Origin: Candidatus Poribacteria bacterium
GTDB taxonomy: Bacteria > Poribacteria > WGA-4E > WGA-3G
Assembly: GCA_022828145.1 (NCBI GenBank)
Contig: JAJEJA010000110.1
Coordinates: forward strand, 1-33,120
Direction of reading: 5' to 3'
DNA length: 33,120 bases
The notes below the pieces were generated by a model. It was not told the origin of the DNA. It saw only the letters and a program-made list of their open reading frames with translations, and made no database searches. This document shows, piece after piece, positions 24,703 through 30,881 of the stretch. The position numbers were made by a program, and so were the translations under genes. Each line of letters opens with the position of its first letter. Within the stretch, counting starts at the first letter, position 1.

Positions 24703-25025
24703 ATGGAACGATTTCCCAATCAAATGGCATGCATTGAACATTTAGAGAAAATCCGATGGAAAGGTAACCCAAAGTGTCCACATTGTCAAAACCCAAACGT
24801 GGCACGTAAAAATGAAAGTCAAGATGAGGGTAAAGTAGGAAGGATAGGGCGATGGAACTGCTTTGAATGTCAAGCAAGTTTCAAAGTAACATGTGGCATG
24901 ATATTTCATGGGGCTAAAATCCCTTTGCAGAAATGGTTTCTTGCAATCTCTTTGATACTCAATGCAAAGAAATCGTGGAACGCGACCTAAAACGCGCTGT
25001 CCGTAAGATACGCACCCACAAGTAA
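24703..25025 (+). pseudogene. IS1595-family transposase, N-terminal part only (copy C)
   Basis: From the ATG at 24703 the frame reads MERFPNQMACIEHLEKIRWK, GNPKCPHCQNPNVARK, IGRWNCFECQASFKVTCG, then IFHGAKIPLQKWFLAISLIL and NAKKS: a complete zinc ribbon (CPHC, CFEC) and the start of the catalytic region. At NAKKS homology stops and the frame ends at 24990. In the next frame an unrelated tail, IVERDLKRAVRKIRTHK, runs to a TAA at 25023-25025. The catalytic DDE part is missing, so the product could at most be a DNA-binding fragment. An internal deletion joining two sequences best explains it. Confidence 0.75.
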
Positions 25026-25036
25026 ATTGTGGAAAC

Positions 25037-25060
25037 GAGGGCAGACTTTTGTCTGTCCTC
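25037..25060. terminator. Hairpin after relic C
   Basis: GAGGGCAGAC (25037-25046), TTTT loop, GTCTGTCCTC (25051-25060): a 10-bp stem with one G-U pair. It could end transcripts arriving from either side; no long T-run follows. Confidence 0.5.
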
Positions 25061-25163
25061 ACAAAAACAATTGTATTATATATGCATCTACGGGAAAAGT
25101 CAATTTTTATTGCAGACGAATTGAACCTGACTATCCACTTTCAATTTCTTTGTTGATTGAGTT

Positions 25164-25370
25164 TTAGTTGTTTTTATCTAACTTATCTAATGCAGATATA
25201 GCATCTTCTCGTGATGCAAAAAAAACATTATCTGTTTTTATCTCACCTTCTTCTGAACCAATCATTACAGTCATTATCCATCGTCCGCCACTGATAGGTT
25301 TATCTGAGACTTTTGCTGACAATAGACTATCCAAATTAACAACATAGTTGGGGCTAATTCTTTTCAACAT
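25164..25370 (-). CDS. Small protein of unknown function (68 aa), third of three
   Basis: The ATG at 25370 is preceded by AAAGGAAG at a normal distance, 24 bases after the stop of the preceding gene, so it is probably the last gene of a three-gene unit. The protein alternates beta-like and turn segments (YVVNLDSLLSAKV, GGRWIMTVMIGSEEGEI) and ends in a helix, ASREDAISALDKLDKN. The composition is that of a real folded small protein. No family was recognised. Confidence 0.6.
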   Translation of the reverse strand: MLKRISPNYVVNLDSLLSAKVSDKPISGGRWIMTVMIGSEEGEIKTDNVFFASREDAISALDKLDKNN

Positions 25371-25394
25371 TATTGATCTTCCTTTATTGTTAGT

Positions 25395-25583
25395 TTAACC
25401 AAGTTTCTCTTCAAAATCTATCACTGATCCATGACGATATTGATGCCTTGTGTTTCGTGCTATGATTTCAACGTTTCTATCAATCCGCTTAATATCTGAT
25501 TCTAATGCATCCATGCAACTTTCTAATGAAGTTTTTAAGTTTTGGATTGCGTCAAGTATAAGTTGTGTGTTTGCATCATTCAT
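25395..25583 (-). CDS. Small coiled-coil protein of unknown function (62 aa)
   Basis: A strong ribosome site (TAAGGAGG at 25591-25598) lies 7 bases before the ATG. Residues 6-42 form one amphipathic helix with heptad-like spacing of L/I (LILDAIQNLKTSLESCMDAL, then ESDIKRIDRNVEIIA), so an oligomerising coiled coil is likely. The tail is short and polar. It lies between two other small genes on the same strand. The function is unknown; the size and architecture are typical of accessory genes from mobile elements or plasmids. Confidence 0.62.
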   Translation of the reverse strand: MNDANTQLILDAIQNLKTSLESCMDALESDIKRIDRNVEIIARNTRHQYRHGSVIDFEEKLG

Positions 25584-25625
25584 TGTTGATCCTCCTTATG
25601 ACGTGCTTCGGTGAGAAATTATAAA

Positions 25626-25937
25626 TCAAGATTTGGTTATTGATTTTCTCTCTAATTCAGAAAAACTATCCAAAGTCCTCGATATAGATTTTAAAATCTC
25701 TAAGTGTAATTCAAGTTTCTGGATAAGAGACTTTAATTTTTCATGACTTTCTATATCAGTTTTTCTATAAACATCTACATCATTTACAAGATCATTAACT
25801 TTGGATGGGACAGTAGTTTGTAGTAAAAAATCCTCAAGGGTAAGTTGACGTACTTCGCTCATCTGTGAATTCTCCTTTGTGTTATTAGGTTTAATCTTTG
25901 CATGAATTCTATCACTTCTAACTTCAGGCGGACACAT
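25626..25937 (-). CDS. Small helical protein of unknown function, with two good start sites (103 or 78 aa)
   Basis: Two in-frame ATGs each carry a well-placed ribosome site: 25937 (AAGGAG, 8-base gap; 103 residues) and 25862 (AAAGGAG, 8-base gap; 78 residues, MSEVRQLTLEDFLLQTT...). The shared part ends in a helix, SHEKLKSLIQKLELHLEILK, with coiled-coil character. The long form adds a basic, flexible N-terminus (MCPPEVRSDRIHAKIKPNN). Both forms may be made. It is the first gene of the small-gene unit, downstream of a perfect promoter. No family was recognised. Confidence 0.6.
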   Translation of the reverse strand: MCPPEVRSDRIHAKIKPNNTKENSQMSEVRQLTLEDFLLQTTVPSKVNDLVNDVDVYRKTDIESHEKLKSLIQKLELHLEILKSISRTLDSFSELERKSITKS

Positions 25938-26049
25938 GTTCAACACTCCTTCTTTGCTTCAATAAACTTTTCTTGTGTCATTAATTTTGATTCTCTAATT
26001 ATAAAACGAAACAAGTAAAATAGCAAATAAAAAAGACAGTTGATAATAT

Positions 26050-26078
26050 ATTATACCACTGCCAATTGTATATGTCAA
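26050..26078 (-). promoter_or_regulatory. Perfect consensus promoter for the small-gene unit
   Basis: On the minus strand TTGACA (26073-26078), exactly 17 bases, TATAAT (26050-26055). All 12 consensus bases at ideal spacing. The first small gene starts about 105 bases downstream. It lies back to back with the promoter at 26099. Confidence 0.8.
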
Positions 26079-26098
26079 ATATCAATTGTATGATAGGT

Positions 26099-26127
26099 TT
26101 AACACTCGGTACGAAATAAGATATAAT
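26099..26127 (+). promoter_or_regulatory. Divergent promoter for the hairpin RNA candidate
   Basis: TTAACA (26099-26104), 17 bases, TATAAT (26122-26127): 11 of 12 consensus bases. Transcription is predicted to start at about 26134-26136, exactly where the hairpin RNA begins. Only 20 bases separate its -35 from that of the opposite promoter. Confidence 0.65.
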
Positions 26128-26135
26128 TCTCAATA

Positions 26136-26207
26136 GACCAAATCAAGTTATCCGTTAGATTATGGGTATCCCATATCTGATGTGAAATCGGGTAGCTTGG
26201 TTTGGTC
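26136..26207 (+). ncRNA. Candidate structured small RNA: one long bulged hairpin
   Basis: The first 19 bases (26136-26154, GACCAAATCAAG...) pair without interruption with the last 19 (26189-26207, ...CTTGGTTTGGTC), counting four G-U pairs. Inside, TTAGAT/ATCTGA and ATGGG/CCCAT extend the stem to a TAT loop with one bulged T, and TGTGAAAT is an 8-nt one-sided bulge. No open reading frame of note. It begins at the predicted start of a good promoter. It matches no RNA family I recognise (not tRNA, not an obvious 6S or riboswitch). A second stem follows at 26212-26249. Confidence 0.5.
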
Positions 26208-26211
26208 GCCA

Positions 26212-26249
26212 GGAATACCCACTTTCTTTTTAAAGTTTAAAGGTATTCC
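26212..26249 (+). terminator. Second stem after the RNA candidate, possible terminator
   Basis: GGAATACC (26212-26219) and GGTATTCC (26242-26249) form an 8-bp stem whose loop contains CTTTCTTTTTAAAG. A TTTTTATT tract follows about 15 bases later. It may define the RNA 3' end. Confidence 0.35.
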
Positions 26250-26270
26250 GATAATGATGCCACTTTTTAT

Positions 26271-26700
26271 TGTAGGTCGGGTAGAGCGGAACGAAATCTA
26301 TAAATCAATGCAGAATGCGCGTTTGGCATTCTGCGGGTGTAAACTTAAGAAAACTTAGAAGATCTGATGAATCACTCTGAATCCTTATGGTTATACGGGT
26401 TGTCTACTCTTTAGTCCCGTAGGGACGATATGTTTATAGAAAAATGTGTACCCCACTCTCTTCAGTCCCGTAGGGACGATATGTTTATATCATGATGAGT
26501 TACTACACATATCGTCCCTACGGGACTAAATAGGGTTTGTATAACGTTTAACTATAAACATAGCGTCCCTACGGGACTGAAGAGGGTTTCTGGCATCGAA
26601 AATCCCTTAACTTTACACCCGACGAATACCAAACGCGTATTCGGCGTTGATTTGGCTGAATGCCAAAAGGCATTCATAGCGTTGATTTATAGGTAGAGCG
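26271..26700. repeat. Nested palindromic repeat island
   Basis: Outer arms of 42 bases, 26302-26343 and 26612-26653, are inverted copies matching at about 36 positions. Each arm contains its own hairpin (GCAGAATGC/GCATTCTGC on the left, CGAATAC/GTATTCG on the right). TAGAGCGGA lies outside on each side (26283-26291 and 26694-26702), in the same orientation. GAATGCC-AAAA-GGCATTC (26658-26675) is an extra hairpin inserted in the right flank. The interior holds four GTCCCGTAGGGAC units. It is non-coding and resembles a composite non-autonomous element built by repeats inserting into repeats. Confidence 0.65.
26410..26581. repeat. Four GTCCCGTAGGGAC palindromic units, two in each direction
   Basis: Units at 26410-26438 and 26461-26489 read TTYAGTCCCGTAGGGACG followed by ATATGTTTATA. 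Units at 26508-26530 and 26553-26581 are inverted, with the third lacking the outer part. The core AGTCCCGTAGGGACG is itself nearly palindromic. Spacing is irregular (22, 18 and 22 bases) and the units face both ways, so this is not a CRISPR array. Confidence 0.75.
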
Positions 26701-26785
26701 GAGCACCAGTTAATATTTTAATGGCGACATGATAGACATAATCAATACGTGACTATACATTGGGGACTGATGAAGAAGGAAGCAC

Positions 26786-26863
26786 ATGGAAAAACACACA
26801 CAATTCATTCAACTCTATGTACCCGCCCGAAGTGTGCAAGTGTTAGCAACTGTTAGGAGATAA
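26786..26863 (+). CDS. Possible micro-ORF (25 aa)
   Basis: ATG preceded by AAGGAAG at 7 bases; reads MEKHTQFIQLYVPARSVQVL and ends ATVRR. Its last codons (AGG AGA TAA) form the ribosome site of the next micro-ORF one base later. No homology is recognised, and it could be chance or a decayed gene. Confidence 0.3.
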   Translation: MEKHTQFIQLYVPARSVQVLATVRR

Positions 26864-26864
26864 A

Positions 26865-26981
26865 ATGATAAACATTCCCAGTGAATTCCTGAGAACAGAT
26901 TTTGGACACGAAGTATATGATAGGTGGTATCTTGAACATGCAAGACACAATTTTGAGACACCAGAAGAAAAATGGGATTAA
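26865..26981 (+). CDS. Possible micro-ORF (38 aa)
   Basis: The ATG lies 5 bases after AGGAGA. The product, MINIPSEFLRTDFGHEVYDR then WYLEHARHNFETPEEKWD, has a composition like the start of a real enzyme domain rather than random sequence. It directly follows the 25-residue micro-ORF, so coupled expression is possible. It may be the remnant of a longer gene. Confidence 0.35.
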   Translation: MINIPSEFLRTDFGHEVYDRWYLEHARHNFETPEEKWD

Positions 26982-27122
26982 CAACACCGCTTGATTATTT
27001 AAAACACATTCACCAAATCCAATAGCACCAAAAACCTCTTATCCTGGTCAAATCTCAAAATCCTGAAAATCCTGGTTCAGACAAGGAACAGAAACTTTAC
27101 ACACCCCATCCTACTTTTATTC

Positions 27123-27151
27123 TTGACACACCTCAAATTTCAAAGTATAAT
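27123..27151 (+). promoter_or_regulatory. Perfect consensus promoter of the DUF2582-glgP unit
   Basis: TTGACA (27123-27128), 17 bases, TATAAT (27146-27151). Transcription should begin near 27158, about 40 bases before the ATG at 27200, which has GGAGGA upstream. Confidence 0.8.
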
Positions 27152-27199
27152 TCAATCATATAAGACACCTCAAAAATCACACCATATCGGAGGAACAAT

Positions 27200-27433
27200 A
27201 TGATTGAAGAAATCGGCACAACTGCAGGCGAAATATGGCACTATCTGGAAAAACATGATGAGGCTTCTGTCGGAAAATTAACACAGGAACTCAAGAAAAC
27301 TGAACGCATGGTACTGCTCGGTATCGGTTGGTTAGCACGCGAAGGAAAATTAACGACTGAAAAGAGAAACCGAGCAACCTATTTTATGCTAAATACCGCA
27401 TCCACCTCTGATATTGAGGAGCATGCCGCATAA
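27200..27433 (+). CDS. Winged-helix protein, DUF2582 type
   Basis: A 77-residue protein. MIEEIGTTAGEIWHYLEKH, EASVGKLTQELKKTERMVLL and GIGWLAREGKLTTEKR follow the DUF2582 winged helix-turn-helix pattern, in which a short helical domain ends in a beta wing. It probably binds DNA; the target is unknown. A GGAGGA ribosome site and a perfect promoter lie upstream. Its TAA overlaps the ATG of the glucan phosphorylase gene (TAATG), so the two are made together. That placement suggests control of, or response to, glycogen metabolism. Confidence 0.82.
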   Translation: MIEEIGTTAGEIWHYLEKHDEASVGKLTQELKKTERMVLLGIGWLAREGKLTTEKRNRATYFMLNTASTSDIEEHAA

Positions 27434-30045
27434 TGAAGCCTCTTCGCCAAATATCAGTTGTGCCAACCTTACCAGAAAACCTTGAACCCCTCAGAGAATT
27501 GGCACTAAACTTATGGTGGACATGGGATAACGAAGCGTTAAGCCTATTTCGACACCTCGACTCAGAACTCTGGGAACAGACCTATCATAATCCGATTGCC
27601 ATGCTTGGACAGATTTCACAGGAAAAGTTGGAAACTGCTTCAAACAACGATGTGTTCTTAGCGCACCTAAATGTAATCCACAAAAAGTTCAAATCCTACC
27701 TAACCTCACCTTCATGGTTCGAAAACTATTCAGACGACAGATCCCTTGATAACCTCAAAATCGCATATTTTTCTATGGAATTCGGCTTGACTGAATGTAT
27801 GCCGCTCTATTCTGGCGGTTTAGGCGTTCTGGCAGGCGATCATCTGAAATCTACCAGTTATTTAGGACTCCCGTTTGTTGGTGTTGGTCTACTTTATCAG
27901 CACGGTTATTTTCGACAGACATTAAATTCAGATGGATGGCAGATGGCAGATTACCCAACAAATGACTTTTACAATATGCCCATTTCACCCGAACAAGACT
28001 CTGAAGGAAATCAACTCCTAATTGAAGTTGACTACCCAGAAGGAAAAGCATTCGCAAAAATTTGGCGGGCACAGGTTGGAAGATTACCACTGTATCTATT
28101 AGATACCAATATCCCAGAGAATGAAAACGCAGAACTACGAGAAATAACAGACTATCTCTATGGCGGCGATAAACGCATGCGAATCAAACAGGAGATACTA
28201 CTCGGTATCGGTGGATACCGGACTTTAGCAAAACTCGGTATACACCCTACAGTCTGCCACATGAACGAAGGACACGCAGCGTTCTTAGCTCTGGAACGTA
28301 TAAGACACCTGATAGAAAAGAGCTGTATCGGTTTCAATGAAGCATGTGAAGTAACTGCCGCAGGAAATATCTTTACAACACACACACCCGTCCCCGCAGG
28401 GATAGATTGGTTTCCACCCGAATTGGTAAAACACTATTTTAATAGATACTATAACACACTCGGAATTTCTGAAGAAAAGTTCCTCAGTATCGGTCGGAAA
28501 AATCCAACAGACAGTAGCAGTGAATTCAGCCCAGCATTGGTTGCATTGAGATTAGCAACAATGTCAAACGGTGTCAGTCAATTACACGGACGGGTTTCAC
28601 GCGAAATGTGGAAAAGCCTATGGCACAACTTACCGACACATGAAGTTCCCATTCAAGCGATAACGAATGGTATCCATACGCGTTCGTGGGTTTCTGAAGA
28701 TATGCAGAACCTATTTGACAGGTATCTCGGTCCAAAATGGATCGTTGATCTCACGAACCAAGACGTCTGGACACAGATTTCACATATACCAGACACGGAG
28801 TTATGGCGGACACATGAACGCAGACGCGAACGTCTAATCGCCTTCGCACTCAATCGACACAGGCAGATACGACATAAGCAATCGAACCAAAGTCCGATAA
28901 TTCAAGACAAACCTTCAGCGGATAGTACACCGCACAAGATACTAAATCCTGAAGCGTTGACAATCGGTTTTGCCCGCCGCTTCGCTACATACAAACGCGC
29001 AACATTACTCTTTAATGACCTTGACAGACTTGCACAGATCCTTAACAATCCAGATAGACCTGTCCAACTTATCTTCGCGGGCAAAGCACACCCCCATGAC
29101 CATGAGGGTAAGGTCTTGATACAGAGAATTAATCGTATCGCCGCTGAACCACGCTTCCAACACAAAATCCTTTTCATAGAAAACTATGATATCTGTGTTG
29201 GACGATACCTCGTAGAAGGTGTTGATGTATGGCTCAATACACCGCTACCCCCAAATGAAGCAAGCGGCACAAGTGGGATGAAGGCAGCAGCAAACGGTGC
29301 TCTTAACCTCAGCATGGCTGATGGTTGGTGGGCAGAAGCGCAACACCTCAACGGAGGATGGACAATTGAAGCCACGCCTGAACCGGATGACCCCAAATCC
29401 CTTGATAAAGCACACGCAACTGCTATTTACGAACTGCTTGAAAAGGAGATTGTACCCCTGTTTTACGATCGACATCCCGTAGATGGGATACCCTACGGAT
29501 GGGTTACAAGAATGAAAACAGCCATGCAGAACCTGGCACCTGTGTTCAATACAAAACGAATGGTCGCTGAATATGCAGAACGCCTCTACTTTCCCGCACA
29601 CAGAAGATGGCAGAAACTAAATGAGAATAACGCACGCAAAGGAATCGCTCTCGCAAACTGGAAAGCAAACATCCGCAAACATTGGGATAATCTGAGAATT
29701 GAGGAACGGACTGTTAATGAACAAAAGAATAAAAATCCAAGAAGTGGCACAGCTCTTTCTGTAGGTGAGACAACTACAATTCAGGCTGTCGTTCACACAA
29801 ACACACTGTTCCCAACAGAACTTTCTGTCCAAATATACCACGGCTTATTAGATGCAGCAGGTGAAATCATAAACGGAAACACAACACAGATGACGTATCG
29901 GGAAGACCTCGGCAGTGGAAAATATCTGTTTGAAGGAACACTCACCTTGAGCAATACAGGGCTGCACGGATACACTTTGCGTGTACTACCATTTCATGAG
30001 GATTTACAATCCAGCTATGAACTCGGTCTTGTTACATGGGTGTAA
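27433..30045 (+). CDS. glgP: Alpha-glucan phosphorylase (GT35)
   Basis: An 870-residue enzyme that splits alpha-1,4-glucan with phosphate to give glucose-1-phosphate. An N-terminal DUF3417-like domain (residues about 10-115: NLWWTWDNEALSLFRHLD) marks the shorter, divergent phosphorylase subfamily of many bacteria and archaea. Next come AYFSMEFGLTECMPLYSGGL, the catalytic region with NEGHAAF and TTHTPVPAGIDWF, and EASGTSGMKAAANGALNLS, where Lys617 should bind pyridoxal phosphate. A C-terminal beta-rich domain (about 740-870) follows. All key blocks are intact. The start overlaps the stop of the DUF2582 gene, so translation is coupled. It works opposite to GlgC and a glycogen synthase; both functions are represented in this window. 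Confidence 0.93.
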   Translation: MKPLRQISVVPTLPENLEPLRELALNLWWTWDNEALSLFRHLDSELWEQTYHNPIAMLGQISQEKLETASNNDVFLAHLNVIHKKFKSYLTSPSWFENYSDDRSLDNLKIAYFSMEFGLTECMPLYSGGLGVLAGDHLKSTSYLGLPFVGVGLLYQHGYFRQTLNSDGWQMADYPTNDFYNMPISPEQDSEGNQLLIEVDYPEGKAFAKIWRAQVGRLPLYLLDTNIPENENAELREITDYLYGGDKRMRIKQEILLGIGGYRTLAKLGIHPTVCHMNEGHAAFLALERIRHLIEKSCIGFNEACEVTAAGNIFTTHTPVPAGIDWFPPELVKHYFNRYYNTLGISEEKFLSIGRKNPTDSSSEFSPALVALRLATMSNGVSQLHGRVSREMWKSLWHNLPTHEVPIQAITNGIHTRSWVSEDMQNLFDRYLGPKWIVDLTNQDVWTQISHIPDTELWRTHERRRERLIAFALNRHRQIRHKQSNQSPIIQDKPSADSTPHKILNPEALTIGFARRFATYKRATLLFNDLDRLAQILNNPDRPVQLIFAGKAHPHDHEGKVLIQRINRIAAEPRFQHKILFIENYDICVGRYLVEGVDVWLNTPLPPNEASGTSGMKAAANGALNLSMADGWWAEAQHLNGGWTIEATPEPDDPKSLDKAHATAIYELLEKEIVPLFYDRHPVDGIPYGWVTRMKTAMQNLAPVFNTKRMVAEYAERLYFPAHRRWQKLNENNARKGIALANWKANIRKHWDNLRIEERTVNEQKNKNPRSGTALSVGETTTIQAVVHTNTLFPTELSVQIYHGLLDAAGEIINGNTTQMTYREDLGSGKYLFEGTLTLSNTGLHGYTLRVLPFHEDLQSSYELGLVTWV

Positions 30046-30058
30046 TACCCTTTTAACG

Positions 30059-30087
30059 TTGCCTACAGCCATTTTTACGTGTATAAT
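30059..30087 (+). promoter_or_regulatory. Probable promoter of hisB
   Basis: TTGCCT (30059-30064), 17 bases, TATAAT (30082-30087), in the short gap after the phosphorylase gene; the ATG of hisB follows 43 bases later. Confidence 0.5.
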
Positions 30088-30130
30088 TAAACAGATAAAC
30101 AGACAATTCTAATGACATATATACATTATT

Positions 30131-30718
30131 ATGGAAAGAAAAGCAGACATCTCACGCGAAACCAAAGAAACACAAATCCAGCTCAGTCTAAACCTCGACG
30201 GAGATGGCACTTCAAAGGTCAACACTGGAGTCGGATTTCTTGACCACATGTTAGAACTCTTTGCAAAACACGGGTTTTTCGATCTGGATATAGAAGCAAA
30301 AGGGGATCTCCATGTAGACGCACATCACACAACTGAAGATGTCGGTATCTGCCTTGGACAAGCATTCCATGACGCAGTAGGCGACAAAATCGGTATGCTA
30401 CGTTTCGGTAGTTTCACTGTACCCATGTATGAAGCACTTGCCAAGGTTGATCTGGATATCTGCGGACGTCCTTTTCTCCGCTATGAAGCACCAGTTATGG
30501 CAGGAAAAATTGGAGCGTTTGATACTGAACTCGCAGAGGAATTCTTCCACGGTTTCGTCAACCATAGCGGAACAACACTGCACATCAATGTACCTTATGG
30601 CACTAATCAACATCATATCATTGAAGCGATTTTTAAAGCAGTCGCAAAAGCATTAGATATTGCAACCCGTCTTGACGATCAAATTATTGGTGTGTTATCT
30701 ACCAAAGGGAGTTTATAG
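30131..30718 (+). CDS. hisB: Imidazoleglycerol-phosphate dehydratase
   Basis: A 195-residue, single-domain HisB that removes water from imidazole glycerol phosphate in histidine synthesis. Family motifs: TGVGFLDHMLELFAKHG (32-48), DAHHTTEDVGI (63-73) and its second-half counterpart NQHHIIEAIFKA (159-170), the histidines and glutamates of which bind two manganese ions; C-terminal STKG is also typical. Length is normal for the monofunctional type (no phosphatase domain). No Shine-Dalgarno site is seen before the ATG. No other his gene is nearby, so it is an isolated gene. Its stop codon sits two bases before the MITE at 30721. Confidence 0.95.
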   Translation: MERKADISRETKETQIQLSLNLDGDGTSKVNTGVGFLDHMLELFAKHGFFDLDIEAKGDLHVDAHHTTEDVGICLGQAFHDAVGDKIGMLRFGSFTVPMYEALAKVDLDICGRPFLRYEAPVMAGKIGAFDTELAEEFFHGFVNHSGTTLHINVPYGTNQHHIIEAIFKAVAKALDIATRLDDQIIGVLSTKGSL

Positions 30719-30720
30719 TA

Positions 30721-30860
30721 ACGTGAGTTTGATAAATGTAGCGCAAACTTTCCAGTTTGCGAAGATGTGCCACAAACTGAAAGTTTGTGCTACAATGCAC
30801 GTCTCTCGGATACGAAATGGTGTGAGTGAACGCAACCGAAATGATTAATCAAACTCACGT
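30721..30860. mobile_element. MITE copy 4, inverted relative to copy 3
   Basis: 140 bases starting ACGTGAGTTTGATAAAT and ending AATCAAACTCACGT. It is the reverse complement of the element at 11291-11429, with only a handful of differences, mostly around CGTCTCTCGGAT and in the right terminus (one base). TATAGT flanks it at 30714-30719 and 30861-30866, a likely target duplication of 6 bases. It lies between hisB and glgC, directly after the hisB stop and 21 bases before the glgC start. Confidence 0.85.
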
Positions 30861-30881
30861 TATAGTCCGTTAGGAGTCTAT

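Noticed and set aside
26136..26207. Hairpin region as a tRNA or known riboswitch
   Set aside because: A single long hairpin, no cloverleaf, no TTC-type T-loop or CCA-ready end, and no gene immediately downstream.
26410..26581. GTCCCGTAGGGAC units as a CRISPR array
   Set aside because: Only four units, in both orientations, with spacers of about 20 bases and a palindromic core; no cas genes nearby. They fit a dispersed palindromic repeat.
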